From Homoserinimonas aerilata (GTDB lineage Bacteria; Actinomycetota; Actinomycetes; Actinomycetales; Microbacteriaceae), in NCBI RefSeq assembly GCF_006716125.1, contig NZ_VFOM01000001.1, positions 930,001 through 994,000 on the forward strand: a stretch of 64,000 nucleotides of DNA. The letters are read 5' to 3'. Positions 1-9,295 of this stretch are shown here, in pieces. Position 1 is the stretch's first letter. Each line of letters begins with the position of its first letter. The notes beneath the pieces are model-generated. The model did not search any database. It saw only the letters and a program-made list of their open reading frames with translations, and was not told the DNA's origin. Position numbers and translations under genes: made by a program.

Positions 1-1
1 T

Positions 2-292
2 CTGGCGCGCTTCGTCAGCGATGGCGAGCAGATCCATGTGCCGCAGCTGGGCGAGGTGCCGGCGGCGGCGCCGGGCGCGCAGCCGGGGGTGGGCGGTGAC
101 GGCCGCGTGAATCTGAACACGGCGGATGCCGCAGCTCTGGAGACCCTGCCCCGGGTCGGGCCGGCGATGGCGGCCCGCATCATCGACTGGCGGGAGACGA
201 ACGGCCGCTTTGCGACGGTCGAGGATCTGCAGGCGGTGTCCGGGGTGGGGGAGAAGACCTTCGCGGCGTTGAAGGATCTGGTGACGGTGTGA
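2..292 (+). CDS. comEA: ComEA-like DNA-binding protein (5' truncated by window edge)
   Basis: C-terminal part of a competence protein ComEA, which in transformable bacteria binds incoming double-stranded DNA at the outer face of the membrane. The reading frame is open from base 2, so the N-terminus, where a signal/membrane segment is expected, lies outside the window. The first visible residues (LARFVSDGEQIHVP) look like the end of an SLBB domain. Then comes a double helix-hairpin-helix with the typical VNLNTADAAAL start, LPRVGPAMAARI and VSGVGEKTF hairpins. The stop overlaps the comEC start by four bases (GTGA), so the two genes are translationally coupled. ComEA and comEC are kept in many actinobacteria that are not known to be competent, so natural transformation is only a possibility. 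Confidence 0.88.
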   Translation: MARFVSDGEQIHVPQLGEVPAAAPGAQPGVGGDGRVNLNTADAAALETLPRVGPAMAARIIDWRETNGRFATVEDLQAVSGVGEKTFAALKDLVTV

Positions 293-2670
293 CGGCGGAG
301 CCGATGGCCCCATCTTCGTCGCGCCTCGATCTGCGGTTGGCGCTGCCCGCTGTCGTCGGCTGGGTTGCCGTGGCTGTTCTCATCGGCAACCCTCCCGGCG
401 CGGCGCTCGGGGGAGCGGTCGGGGGCGCGGTGGCCGTACTGGCGGCGGGGGCCGTGCTTCTCCTGCGGGCCCGTGGCGGGCTGCGGCGGGTGCTGGCCCT
501 GCTCGCGGTCTGCGCGATGGCGGCATCCGTTCTTCTTCTCGGCGCGATGGCGAGGGCGGATGCCCGGCAACCTGCGGTGATGCTGCAGGCCGCGCAGGAG
601 GGCCGCTTCGTGTCCATCGAGGCGACGCTCACGCAGACCGTTCATGACGGCGGTGAGCGGTTCGCGGCGACGGCCGACTCTGTGCAGCTGGAGGGGAAGA
701 CCCTTGCGGTCTCCGTGCCGATCGTCGTGTTCGCCTCGATCGACCGGCCCTCGGCGATCATCGGTGCCACAGTGCAACTCTCCGGCACCCTGACGGCGAA
801 CGAGCCCGGCGACGCCGCCGCCTTCCTGGTGTTCTCGCGTGGCACGGCGAGCGTGCTCGGCGAACCGGGCGGGGTGCTCGGTGCTGCGGCCGCGTTGCGC
901 TCCGGCTTCCTCGACCTCGCGCAGTCGCTTCCCGGTCTCGGCGGAGGTCTTCTTCCAGGCCTCGCGATCGGAGACACCGCGGCCGTCTCCTCAGAACTCG
1001 ACGCGGCAATGAAGGCCAGTTCACTCAGCCACCTGACGGCGGTCTCCGGTGCCAACTGCGCGGTGGTCGTCGGGCTGGTGCTCGTGCTGGGCGGCATGCT
1101 CCGGATGCCGATCGCGGCCCGGATCGTCGCATCCGTCGTCGTCCTGGCCGGTTTTGTGGTGCTCGTCACCCCCGAGCCGAGCGTGCTGAGAGCCGCCGTC
1201 ATGGCGGTGTCGGTGCTGTTCGCCCGGCTGGGCGGGCGTGGGGCGGGCGGGGTGCCTGTGCTTTCCCTCGCCGTGCTCGTGCTGCTCGCCATCGACCCAT
1301 GGCTGGCGCGTTCCTTCGGCTTCGTGCTCTCCGTGCTCGCCACGGCAGGACTGCTCGTGCTGGCCGGCCCGCTGGCGCGATTCCTGTCGGCGTGGATGCC
1401 GTCTCCTGTCGCTCTCCTGATCGGGGTTCCGCTGGCCGCCCAGCTGGCCTGCCAGCCCATCATCATCCTGCTCTCACCGACGATCCCGCTGTACGGCGTG
1501 GTCGCGAACATCCTCGCGGGGCCGGCCGCACCGGTTGCGACGGTGCTGGGGCTCGTGGCCTGCCTCATCGCGCCGCTGTGGGCGGGCTTCGCCCAGCTTG
1601 TGGCGTGGGTGGCGTGGTTCCCGTCGAGCTGGATCGCGGCGGTCGCGATGTTCTTCGCGGGGCTGCCCGGCAGCGGATTGCCATGGGCCGAGGGTGCTGC
1701 AGGGGCGGTGCTCGCCGCGATCGTCACCATCTCGGCGGTGCTGGGCGTGCTCGCCTCGCCCGGTCGCATCCGCACAGGCTCAGGCGTGTTGGTTCTTGTG
1801 CTTCTGATGGCCTGGTTGGGTGCCGTCGGCGGTGAGCAGCTGCGCCGGCGGCTCGCACCGCCCGCAGACTGGCAGATCGCCGCCTGCGACATCGGGCAGG
1901 GTGACGCCGTGCTGGTGCGCAGCGCGGGCGCCATCGCGCTCGTCGACACGGGCCCCGACCCCGCACTGCTCGCCGACTGCCTCGACCGTCTGGGTGTCGC
2001 GCGCATCGACCTGCTCGTGCTCACCCATTTCGATCTCGATCATGTCGGCGGCACCTCAGCGGTTCTGGGCCGGGTGGGCGCGGTGCTGCATGGCCCGCCC
2101 GGCGCTGCCGATGACGATGCCGTCCTTGCGGCGCTGGAGCGGGGCGGGGCCACGATGACGCCGGCGGGCAGGGGCATGATCGGCGCGCTGGGCGAACTGC
2201 GCTGGCGGGTGCTGTGGCCGGCCGAGCGGCCGTCGGGTTTCGAGCCGGGCAACGATCTGAGTGTCGTCCTGTCGTTCTCCGGCGTCGGGCGGTGCGATGC
2301 CGGATGCCTCAGCTCGGTGTTCCTCGGAGACCTCGGCGAGCAGGCGCAGGCCCGGATGCTCGCAGCGGGCCGCGCGCAGGTCGCCGCACTCGGTTCCGTC
2401 GACGTCGTGAAGGTGTCGCATCACGGATCGGGCGACCAGAGCGCCCGCCTGTACGAGGCGCTGTCGGCGCGGGTCGCGGTCATCGGGGTCGGCGCGGAAA
2501 ACAGCTACGGGCATCCGAATGCTTCCATTCTGGACGTGCTCGAGGGCACAGGCGCGGAGGTCACCCGCTCCGACACCGACGGGCTCGTGCTGCTGTCGTC
2601 GGACGGCACCGGAGGCATCCGCGTCTGGCGGGAGCGCCTGCCGGAGCCGACGGTCGGGGGAGGCGAATAG
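289..2670 (+). CDS. comEC: ComEC/Rec2 family DNA-uptake channel
   Basis: Large polytopic membrane protein (793 aa) of the ComEC/Rec2 family, the proposed channel through which single-stranded DNA crosses the membrane. The N-terminal ~500 residues hold many hydrophobic segments including the 'competence' domain, with the conserved-looking stretch HLTAVSGANCAVV near residue 250. From about residue 530 a metallo-beta-lactamase-fold domain begins (CDIGQGDAVLV), with the metal-binding THFDLDHVGG motif near residue 577 and VSHHGS near residue 708; this domain is thought to act as a nuclease on the non-transported strand. Length and domain order match full-length actinobacterial ComEC. It starts at GTG 289 inside the comEA stop. 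It looks intact. Confidence 0.93.
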   Translation: MTAEPMAPSSSRLDLRLALPAVVGWVAVAVLIGNPPGAALGGAVGGAVAVLAAGAVLLLRARGGLRRVLALLAVCAMAASVLLLGAMARADARQPAVMLQAAQEGRFVSIEATLTQTVHDGGERFAATADSVQLEGKTLAVSVPIVVFASIDRPSAIIGATVQLSGTLTANEPGDAAAFLVFSRGTASVLGEPGGVLGAAAALRSGFLDLAQSLPGLGGGLLPGLAIGDTAAVSSELDAAMKASSLSHLTAVSGANCAVVVGLVLVLGGMLRMPIAARIVASVVVLAGFVVLVTPEPSVLRAAVMAVSVLFARLGGRGAGGVPVLSLAVLVLLAIDPWLARSFGFVLSVLATAGLLVLAGPLARFLSAWMPSPVALLIGVPLAAQLACQPIIILLSPTIPLYGVVANILAGPAAPVATVLGLVACLIAPLWAGFAQLVAWVAWFPSSWIAAVAMFFAGLPGSGLPWAEGAAGAVLAAIVTISAVLGVLASPGRIRTGSGVLVLVLLMAWLGAVGGEQLRRRLAPPADWQIAACDIGQGDAVLVRSAGAIALVDTGPDPALLADCLDRLGVARIDLLVLTHFDLDHVGGTSAVLGRVGAVLHGPPGAADDDAVLAALERGGATMTPAGRGMIGALGELRWRVLWPAERPSGFEPGNDLSVVLSFSGVGRCDAGCLSSVFLGDLGEQAQARMLAAGRAQVAALGSVDVVKVSHHGSGDQSARLYEALSARVAVIGVGAENSYGHPNASILDVLEGTGAEVTRSDTDGLVLLSSDGTGGIRVWRERLPEPTVGGGE

Positions 2671-2728
2671 GCTTGTGGGCGCGGCCCGGCGCCGCGCAGT
2701 CACCAGCGTGAAGAACCGAAGGAGTCCC

Positions 2729-3784
2729 GTGGCAGCCAGGCCAGCAGGCAGGTCCGCGAGCGGACGATCCGGAGCGTCGAAGGCGGCCGCCGCGATTCCG
2801 CAGCTGGGCTGGTCGCAGATCCGCCCCGCCCCTGTCGTGCTCGTCTCGGGCACGGAGGGCTTCCTGGCCGACCGGGCGATCCGGATGCTGCGCGACATGC
2901 TCCGCCTCGAGGACCCCAGCCTCGAGGTGAGCGACCTCGAGGCCGACGGTTACGCCCCCGGGCAGCTGCTCACGGTGGCCAGCCCGTCGCTGTTCGGCGA
3001 GCCGCGGATGATCCGCACGGTCGCCGTCGAGAAGTGTACGGATGCGTTCATCACCGAGACGCTCGCCTATCTTGAGAATCCGGCCGAGGGCACTTATCTG
3101 GTGCTCCGTCATGCGGGCGGGGTGCGCGGCAAGAAGCTGCTCGACGCCATCAGGGGAGGGCTCGGCGGTGGAATCGAGGTCGTCTGCACCGAGCTGAAGA
3201 AGGAGTCCGACAAGGTCGACTTCGCCCGCGCCGAGTTCGCTGCTGCCGGCCGACGGGTGAGCCCCGGCGCCATCCGTGCGCTCGTCGCCGCGTTCTCCGA
3301 TGATGTCGCCGAACTCGCATCCGCCTGCCAGCAGTTGGTGTCGGATGCGGCGGCGGAGATCACCGAGGCGACCGTCGAGAAATATTATTCGGGCCGCGTC
3401 GAGACGACGGCGTTCGCGGTCGCCGACATCGCGATCGCGGGCCGGCAGGGCGACGCCCTTGTCATGCTGCGGCACGCACTGGCTTCCGGTGCAGACCCTG
3501 TTCCGATCGTCGCCGCGTTCGCGAGCAAGTTGCGCACGATGGCGAAGGTTTCGGGCGCGCGGGGCGGTTCGGGTCAGCTGGCCGGCCAGCTCGGTCTGGC
3601 GCCGTGGCAGGTGGATCGCGCCAAGCGTGACCTGCAGGGCTGGACAGATTCGGGTCTCGGCCGCTGCATCGAGATGCTCGCCGAGACGGATGCCGCGGTG
3701 AAGGGCGCCCAGCGCGATCCGGTTTTCGCACTCGAGCGCATGGTGGGCGTGATCGCGAGCCGAGGCGAGCAGCCCGGGGGATAG
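2729..3784 (+). CDS. holA: DNA polymerase III subunit delta
   Basis: Delta subunit of the clamp-loader complex (351 aa), which opens the beta sliding clamp during replication. The protein has the HolA-family layout: an N-terminal ATPase-like fold that lacks a true Walker motif (PVVLVSGTEGFLADRAI near residue 30), a central stretch with the family-typical LRHAGGVRGKKLL, and a C-terminal helical collar domain (AFAVADIAIAG, then LASKLRTM-like). The frame is open further upstream into comEC, but GTG 2729 is chosen because GAAGGAG lies about four bases before it; GTG 2708 would add seven residues. It sits between comEC and rpsT, a conserved position in Actinobacteria. Confidence 0.92.
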   Translation: MAARPAGRSASGRSGASKAAAAIPQLGWSQIRPAPVVLVSGTEGFLADRAIRMLRDMLRLEDPSLEVSDLEADGYAPGQLLTVASPSLFGEPRMIRTVAVEKCTDAFITETLAYLENPAEGTYLVLRHAGGVRGKKLLDAIRGGLGGGIEVVCTELKKESDKVDFARAEFAAAGRRVSPGAIRALVAAFSDDVAELASACQQLVSDAAAEITEATVEKYYSGRVETTAFAVADIAIAGRQGDALVMLRHALASGADPVPIVAAFASKLRTMAKVSGARGGSGQLAGQLGLAPWQVDRAKRDLQGWTDSGLGRCIEMLAETDAAVKGAQRDPVFALERMVGVIASRGEQPGG

Positions 3785-3826
3785 GGCCGCTGGCTCGGCA
3801 CAGACACAGGCGCCGGCACAAAGCGA

Positions 3827-3855
3827 AGGACCCCGCCTCAGTGAGGCGGGGTCCT
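3827..3855. terminator. Bidirectional hairpin terminator between holA and rpsT
   Basis: A perfect 14-bp inverted repeat (AGGACCCCGCCTCA paired with TGAGGCGGGGTCCT, one base between) lies between two convergent genes, 43 bases after the holA stop and 43 bases after the rpsT stop. Neither side has a long T run, although the minus-strand side continues TTCGCTTTG. It most likely ends transcription from both directions. Confidence 0.8.
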
Positions 3856-3898
3856 GTTCGTTCGGTCCGGCGTTGCTGCCGGTCGCGAGCGGGTGCTG

Positions 3899-4159
3899 CT
3901 ACAGCGCGTTGACCTGCTTCGCGATGGACGACTTGCGGTTTGCCGCCTGGTTCTTGTGGATGACGCCCTTGCTGGCGGCCTTGTCGAGCTTCTTGGAGGC
4001 GACGAGGAGAGCGGCTGCAGCCTTCTCCTTGTTGCCCTCGGTGATGGCGGCGCGCGTTGCGCGAACTGCCGTCTTGACCTCGCTGCGGACGGCCTTGTTG
4101 CGGTCGGTCGCCTTCTTGTTGGTGAGGATGCGCTTGATCTGCGACTTGATATTTGCCAC
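3899..4159 (-). CDS. rpsT: 30S ribosomal protein S20
   Basis: Small basic protein (86 aa) of the 30S subunit that binds 16S rRNA. The sequence begins [16 protein letters not shown], has the alternating Lys/Arg/Ala helices typical of S20 ([16 protein letters not shown], then [18 protein letters not shown]) and ends KQVNAL. The start is GTG at 4159; the frame is open further upstream, but those residues do not look like S20 and the chosen length fits the family. It is transcribed against holA and away from lepA. Confidence 0.95.
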   Translation of the reverse strand: MANIKSQIKRILTNKKATDRNKAVRSEVKTAVRATRAAITEGNKEKAAAALLVASKKLDKAASKGVIHKNQAANRKSSIAKQVNAL

Positions 4160-4471
4160 GTTGAGTAACTTTCTGTTGTTCCGGATGATGTTCGGCAGCC
4201 GTGACCGCGTCGATGTAGAGGGCATCGATTCGGCTGAGGGCTGCAATTCGCACCCGTGATCGTGGGAAATGAACGCGGTGCGCAAGCCAACAGGCAACTT
4301 TACCAGTCTTGAGGGGCATCCGACAATTCCCCGATCGTCGGCGCGCCGCGTGCGAAGCGCCCCGCCTTTGGGCGCCGATTCGGGCAGCGGCCTCAGGCAT
4401 GGGAGAATCGACGGATATCATCCCCCGGGCGCGCCGCATGCGGCCTGCCACCAGAGTCTTCAGAGGAACGC
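4160..4471. other. Divergent intergenic region rpsT/lepA
   Basis: About 310 bases with no convincing gene. It must carry the promoters of rpsT (leftward) and lepA (rightward). On the minus strand a TAAAGT hexamer at 4297-4302 could be a -10 element for rpsT, which would give a leader of roughly 130 bases, but I see no good -35 partner. No strong hairpin or repeat was noticed. Confidence 0.4.
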
Positions 4472-6343
4472 GTGAGCCCCAGAGCACAGAAGGCCCTCGA
4501 GCCGGCTTCGACCGACCCCGCCTTCATTCGCAACTTCTGCATCATCGCCCATATCGACCACGGTAAGTCGACGTTGGCCGATCGCATGCTGCAGGTGACG
4601 GGTGTCGTCAGTGACCGCGATATGCGCGCCCAGTATCTCGATCGCATGGATATCGAGCGTGAGCGTGGCATCACGATCAAGAGCCAGGCGGTGCGGATGC
4701 CGTGGGCTCTGGATGCGCAGACCGGCCCGTCTCCGGCGGGCACCTACGCGTTGAACATGATCGACACCCCCGGGCACGTCGACTTCACCTATGAGGTCTC
4801 GCGCAGCCTTGCCGCCTGCGAGGGCGCCATCCTGCTTGTGGATGCGGCGCAGGGCATCGAGGCGCAGACGCTGGCGAACCTGTATCTGGCGCTCGACAAC
4901 GACCTGACGATCGTTCCGGTGCTGAACAAGATCGACCTGCCTGCGGCCGACCCCGAGAAGTATGCGCGGGAGCTCGCCGATCTGATCGGCGGTTCGCCTG
5001 ACGATGTGCTCCGGGTCTCCGGAAAGACGGGCGTGGGTGTTCCTGAGCTGCTTGACCGCGTCACGAGTGTCATCCCGCCGCCTGTCGGTGATGCGAGTGC
5101 GCCGCCGCGGGCCATGATCTTCGACTCGGTCTACGACAGCTACCGTGGCGTGGTCACGTATGTGCGGATGGTCGACGGCCAGCTGAATCCGCGCGAGAAG
5201 ATCCAGATGATGTCGACGCGTGCGACGCATGAGATCCTCGAGATCGGTGTCAGTTCGCCTGAGCCGGTGCCCAGCAAGGGGTTAGGGGTCGGCGAGGTCG
5301 GTTATCTGATCACGGGTGTGAAGGATGTGCGCCAGTCGAAGGTGGGCGACACGGTGACGACGGCGTCGAAGCCGGCATCCGCGGCCCTTCCCGGGTACAC
5401 GGAGCCTCTCCCGATGGTCTTCTCCGGCCTGTATCCGATCGATGGCAGCGACTATCCGGCGCTGCGCGATGCGCTCGACAAGCTGAAGCTTTCGGATGCT
5501 TCGCTCGTCTATGAGCCGGAGACCTCGGTTGCGTTGGGCTTCGGTTTCCGCTGCGGCTTCCTCGGCCTCCTGCATCTGGAGATCATCACGGAGCGGCTCG
5601 ACCGCGAGTTCGGGCTCGACCTGATCACGACTGCGCCATCCGTCATCTATGAGGTGACGACGGAGGACCGGAAGACGGTCACCGTGACGAACCCGAGCGA
5701 GTTCCCGGTGGGCCGCATCGATTCGGTGAGCGAGCCGATCGTGAAGGCGGCGATCCTCGCGCCCAAGGACTATGTCGGCGTGATCATGGAGCTCTGCCAG
5801 GGGCGCCGCGGCACGCTCCTCGGCATGGACTATCTCGGCGAGGACAGGGTCGAGATCAAGTACACGATGCCGCTCGGCGAGATCGTGTTCGACTTCTTCG
5901 ACCAGCTGAAGAGCAAGACGGCCGGCTATGCGAGCCTCGACTACGAGCCGTCGGGTCAGCAGGAGGCCGACCTGGTAAAGGTCGACATCCTGTTGCAGGG
6001 CGAGCAGGTGGATGCGTTCAGCGCGATCGTGCACCGCGAGAAGGCGTATGCCTATGGCGTGCTGATGACGGGGCGTCTGCGCGAGCTGATTCCGCGCCAG
6101 CAGTTCGAGGTGCCCATTCAGGCGGCGATCGGTGCTCGCATCATCGCTCGTGAGAGCATCCGTGCCATCCGCAAGGATGTTCTGGCCAAGTGCTACGGCG
6201 GTGACATCACCCGCAAGCGCAAGCTCCTCGAGAAGCAGAAGGAGGGCAAGAAGCGCATGAAGATGGTGGGCCGCGTCGAGGTTCCTCAGGAGGCGTTCAT
6301 TGCCGCCCTCTCGGGTGATGTCGAGAAGAAGGACAAGAAGTAG
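4472..6343 (+). CDS. lepA: Elongation factor 4 (LepA), back-translocating GTPase
   Basis: Translational GTPase of 623 aa that acts on the ribosome; proposed roles are back-translocation and help in 30S assembly or stress tolerance. The G domain shows the P-loop AHIDHGKST (residues 26-34), the switch-II motif DTPGHVDF near 97 and the NKID base-specificity motif near 151. Domain II and the EF-G-like domains follow, and the LepA-specific C-terminal domain ends with the lysine-rich [17 protein letters not shown] segment. Start at GTG 4472 ([13 protein letters not shown]). The stop TAG shares its last base with the start of the next gene. Confidence 0.96.
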   Translation: MSPRAQKALEPASTDPAFIRNFCIIAHIDHGKSTLADRMLQVTGVVSDRDMRAQYLDRMDIERERGITIKSQAVRMPWALDAQTGPSPAGTYALNMIDTPGHVDFTYEVSRSLAACEGAILLVDAAQGIEAQTLANLYLALDNDLTIVPVLNKIDLPAADPEKYARELADLIGGSPDDVLRVSGKTGVGVPELLDRVTSVIPPPVGDASAPPRAMIFDSVYDSYRGVVTYVRMVDGQLNPREKIQMMSTRATHEILEIGVSSPEPVPSKGLGVGEVGYLITGVKDVRQSKVGDTVTTASKPASAALPGYTEPLPMVFSGLYPIDGSDYPALRDALDKLKLSDASLVYEPETSVALGFGFRCGFLGLLHLEIITERLDREFGLDLITTAPSVIYEVTTEDRKTVTVTNPSEFPVGRIDSVSEPIVKAAILAPKDYVGVIMELCQGRRGTLLGMDYLGEDRVEIKYTMPLGEIVFDFFDQLKSKTAGYASLDYEPSGQQEADLVKVDILLQGEQVDAFSAIVHREKAYAYGVLMTGRLRELIPRQQFEVPIQAAIGARIIARESIRAIRKDVLAKCYGGDITRKRKLLEKQKEGKKRMKMVGRVEVPQEAFIAALSGDVEKKDKK

Positions 6344-6996
6344 TGTCGCGCCCCGCGCTCTGGAATCTTCCTGTCACCTACGCGGCGGTGGGGGCCACTC
6401 AGTCGCCCGAGACGCTGCGCTACCCGCCGGAGGGCTACCGCGTCTTCGAGAAGCGGGTGCGCATCGGCACCGGCCCCGCGCGCTGGGATTTCGCCTGGCA
6501 CGCGACACTCGCGTGGGGTATCAAGGTCCGCAGCGGTTTCACGATCGAGCTGACGGAGACCCCTCCGGAGGTCACCGAGGGCAGCTACGCGCCCGTCTCC
6601 TTCGACACGGCGGGCACGCCCGTCGCCCCTGCCATCACCGGCCCGTCGACAGAGACGGTGTACGGGCCGGACGGCCTGCCCTTCGTCTCGCCCGGCGACT
6701 CGGCCTGGCTGGTGCTGCACGTCGGCCCGTTCAAGATCCATGAGCCTGTGCGCGTCGTCTACGTGATCGACGAACCGAATCGCAAGGGCTTCGCCTACGG
6801 CACCCTGCCCGGCCACCAGATCAGCGGTGAGGAGTCGTTCGTCGTCGACCTCGAAGACGACGGCTCCGTGTGGCTCACGGTCCGCACGATCTCTCGCTCT
6901 GCGACGGGGTGGGGGTGGGCGCGTCCTTTCCTCGCGATCGGGCAGCGCATCATCCGTGCCCGCTATCTGAAGGCCCTCACCGGCCCTGTCGACTGA
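6343..6996 (+). CDS. DUF1990 family protein
   Basis: A 217-aa soluble protein of the DUF1990 family, whose biochemical function is not established. Family features visible are the N-terminal WNLPVTYAAVGATQ, the EKRVRIGTGPARWDFAWHATLAWGIK block, and the GHQISGEESFVV block. No signal peptide or membrane segment is apparent. The GTG start overlaps the lepA stop by one base and the stop lies four bases before hemW, so it is co-transcribed with both. That placement suggests a housekeeping role, but no specific function can be assigned. Confidence 0.85.
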   Translation: MSRPALWNLPVTYAAVGATQSPETLRYPPEGYRVFEKRVRIGTGPARWDFAWHATLAWGIKVRSGFTIELTETPPEVTEGSYAPVSFDTAGTPVAPAITGPSTETVYGPDGLPFVSPGDSAWLVLHVGPFKIHEPVRVVYVIDEPNRKGFAYGTLPGHQISGEESFVVDLEDDGSVWLTVRTISRSATGWGWARPFLAIGQRIIRARYLKALTGPVD

Positions 6997-7000
6997 CACG

Positions 7001-8230
7001 ATGCCCTCCGCCCTGCCCATCGCCGACCCTGCGCCCCTCGACGGCGCCCTTCCGGCATCCGTCGCCGAGGGCGCGGAGGGCCGCGACTTCGGCGTCTACC
7101 TGCATGTGCCGTTCTGCCGTGTGCGCTGCGGCTACTGCGATTTCAACACCTACACCTCAGATGAGCTTCGGGGTGCGAAGCGCAGCGACTACGCGAGCCA
7201 GGCTGTGCAGGAGGTCGCGCTGGCACGTGGCGTGATGGATGCTGCGGGCCTGCCCGAGCGGCCGGTGTCAACCGTCTTCTTCGGCGGCGGCACTCCGACG
7301 CTGCTGCCCGCATCCGATCTGGTCTCGATGTTCGACGCTGTGCGCGACGCCTGGCGAATCGCTCCGGATGCGGAGGTCACGACAGAGGCGAACCCCGATT
7401 CGGTCGACCTCGACTACCTGATGGCGCTGGGGCGCGCCGGTTTCACGCGGGTGTCGTTCGGCATGCAGTCGGCCGTCCCACACGTTCTGGCGACGCTGGA
7501 GCGCACCCACGACCCCGAGCGCGTGCCGCTGGTGGTCGCGTGGGCCCGCGAGGCGGGCCTCGACGTCAGCCTCGACCTCATCTACGGAACACCGGGGGAG
7601 TCGCTCGACGACTGGCGCCGCTCGCTCGAGCACGCCATCGCGCAGGCGCCGGATCACCTCTCCGCCTATTCGCTCATCGTGGAGGACGGCACGAAGCTGG
7701 CCCGGCAGATCAGGCGCGGCGAGGTTGCGCAGCCTGATGAGGATCTGCAGGCCGACATGTACGAGCTGGCCGACGAGCTGCTCGGCGCGGCCGGATTCGA
7801 CTGGTACGAGGTGAGCAACTGGGCGACGACGGATGCCCACCGCTCCCGTCACAACCTCGCCTACTGGAGGGGTCACGACTGGTGGGGTGTCGGGCCCGGC
7901 GCCCACAGCCATGTCGGCGGGGTCCGCTGGTGGAATGTGAAGCATCCGGCCGCCTACGCCGACCGCATCATGGCGGGGCATTCGCCTGCCGCCGGGCGGG
8001 AGACGCTCGACCAGGAGACGAGACGGGTCGAGCGTGTGCTCCTCCAGCTGCGCATCCGTGAAGGAATATCGGCGGGGGAGCTGGGGCCGCAGGGCCGCAC
8101 GGCCGTCGCGGGGCTCATCGCCGACGGCCTCGTCGAGGGTGCGAGTGCGGTGCGCGGCACGATCGTGCTCACGAGGAACGGGCGGCTGCTCGCAGATGCC
8201 GTCGTGCGACGGCTCCTCGACGAAGGCTGA
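7001..8230 (+). CDS. hemW: Radical SAM heme chaperone HemW (coproporphyrinogen oxidase-like)
   Basis: Radical SAM enzyme homologue (409 aa). The Fe-S cluster motif CRVRCGYC (C39, C43, C46) follows the family signature YLHVPF, and FFGGGTPT and GFTRVSFGMQS are further radical-SAM blocks. It was historically annotated as oxygen-independent coproporphyrinogen III oxidase, but proteins of this length whose motif is Cx3Cx2C followed by a Phe are now assigned to HemW, which delivers heme to respiratory enzymes; in E. coli-type HemN an extra Cys follows the motif, whereas here the sequence continues DFNT. It follows DUF1990 by four bases, and converges on a DUF4870 gene. Confidence 0.9.
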   Translation: MPSALPIADPAPLDGALPASVAEGAEGRDFGVYLHVPFCRVRCGYCDFNTYTSDELRGAKRSDYASQAVQEVALARGVMDAAGLPERPVSTVFFGGGTPTLLPASDLVSMFDAVRDAWRIAPDAEVTTEANPDSVDLDYLMALGRAGFTRVSFGMQSAVPHVLATLERTHDPERVPLVVAWAREAGLDVSLDLIYGTPGESLDDWRRSLEHAIAQAPDHLSAYSLIVEDGTKLARQIRRGEVAQPDEDLQADMYELADELLGAAGFDWYEVSNWATTDAHRSRHNLAYWRGHDWWGVGPGAHSHVGGVRWWNVKHPAAYADRIMAGHSPAAGRETLDQETRRVERVLLQLRIREGISAGELGPQGRTAVAGLIADGLVEGASAVRGTIVLTRNGRLLADAVVRRLLDEG

Positions 8231-8248
8231 TGCCGCCCGTCCCGGGTG

Positions 8249-8659
8249 CTACTTGATGAATTCGATCGTCACCGGGTACTTGTAGTACTGCCCCGAGTTC
8301 GCCTTGACCGCTGCGATGATCATGAAGACGATGGCGGCGACACCGAATGCGATGAGAACCGGCACAACGATGATCGCCCCGATTCCGAACGTCACGGCCA
8401 CGATGATGCTGCCCACGATGCTGAGGGCGACCGCATAGATGGTGAACGAGATCTGGAAGTTGAGGGCAGACCTCGTGTGCTCACGCACGAACGGCCCGCG
8501 GTCCTTCAACAGCAGATAGCCGATCAGCGCCGGCAGGAAGCCGAGAAAGATGCCGCCGACATGGATGAGCGTCGCCCACAGCTTCTCGTCTGAGGGGCTG
8601 AGCGGCTGCGGTGCGGCGTTGTAGCCGGAGGGCGGTGGTGGGGGTGCCTGATTCGTCAT
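8249..8659 (-). CDS. DUF4870 domain membrane protein (copy 1)
   Basis: Small membrane protein (136 aa from ATG 8659; an ATG three codons upstream is also in frame). A proline-rich N-terminal tail (NQAPPPPPSGYNAAPQP) precedes the DUF4870 core: WATLIHVGGIFLGFLPALIGYLLLKDRGPFV, a HTRSALNFQISFTIY segment and further hydrophobic helices. It ends with the KYPVTIEFIK tail. It is paralogous to the next gene upstream on the same strand. DUF4870 proteins are of unknown function. A strong hairpin separates the two copies, so it probably has its own promoter or depends on read-through. Confidence 0.85.
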   Translation of the reverse strand: MTNQAPPPPPSGYNAAPQPLSPSDEKLWATLIHVGGIFLGFLPALIGYLLLKDRGPFVREHTRSALNFQISFTIYAVALSIVGSIIVAVTFGIGAIIVVPVLIAFGVAAIVFMIIAAVKANSGQYYKYPVTIEFIK

Positions 8660-8690
8660 ACGGCCCATTAAAGCAAACCCGCCCGTGAAC

Positions 8691-8727
8691 GACGCAGGGC
8701 CGGGAGCAATGCTCCCGGCCCTGCGTC
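8691..8727 (-). terminator. Hairpin terminator between the two DUF4870 genes
   Basis: A 17-bp perfect inverted repeat (GACGCAGGGCCGGGAGC against its complement, three-base loop AAT) sits 11 bases after the stop of the upstream DUF4870 gene. It has no T tract. It should end or strongly reduce transcription between the two paralogues. Confidence 0.75.
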
Positions 8728-8737
8728 TGCTCTGCGA

Positions 8738-9136
8738 CTACTTGATGAGGCGCAGGTTGACCGGGTAGCGGTAGGACTGGCCGTTCTTCGCGGCGTTGAA
8801 ACCCTGAATGCAGAACACGATCGTGAGAATCCAGAGCGCGAGCGGCAGGATCCATCCGATGAGCATCCAGAAGCCGAAGGTGACAGCGGTCAGCACGGCG
8901 TTGATGATCTGGATCGCAATGTGGCCGATGGTGACGGCGATCTGGAAGTTCACCGACTCCTTGCCCTCACGGTCGGTGTGGGTGCCGCGGTCCTTGAACA
9001 CGAGCCAGATGATGAGCGGCGGGAGGATCCACAGGATGCCACCCAGGTGTGCGAACGACGCCCACTGGTTGTCCTCGGCAGGGGTGAGCGGTGCTGCTGC
9101 CGCCGGTGACGCGGGGGGAGGGGTCTGATCGGTCAT
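8738..9136 (-). CDS. DUF4870 domain membrane protein (copy 2)
   Basis: Membrane protein of 132 aa, paralogue of the downstream copy. It has a Pro/Ala-rich N-terminus (MTDQTPPPASPAAAAPLTPAE), then FAHLGGILWILPPLIIWLVFKDRG, the conserved SVNFQIAVTIGH block, and two more hydrophobic helices, ending YRYPVNLRLIK. Both copies share the KDRG, NFQI and YPV tail landmarks. A GGAAAGG ribosome site precedes ATG 9136. Function unknown; the pair is transcribed divergently from hrcA. Confidence 0.85.
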   Translation of the reverse strand: MTDQTPPPASPAAAAPLTPAEDNQWASFAHLGGILWILPPLIIWLVFKDRGTHTDREGKESVNFQIAVTIGHIAIQIINAVLTAVTFGFWMLIGWILPLALWILTIVFCIQGFNAAKNGQSYRYPVNLRLIK

Positions 9137-9295
9137 TGCGTATGCCTTTCCGGTTTTCGGGAGTTGCCCGGTGCATGCCGGGACACCTGACGCTGCTGAG
9201 TGCCCCCTGAATGAGGGCAGCGAAGGCTATCCCATAAGGTAGTGCCTCTTCGCCGCGCCGCGCAACGAATGCGGAAGCGGCGTGTCACGATACAA

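Noticed and set aside
2..2670. comEA-comEC as sign of an active competence system
   Set aside because: No pilus or dprA/comF genes are visible here and these genes persist in actinobacteria not known to be competent.
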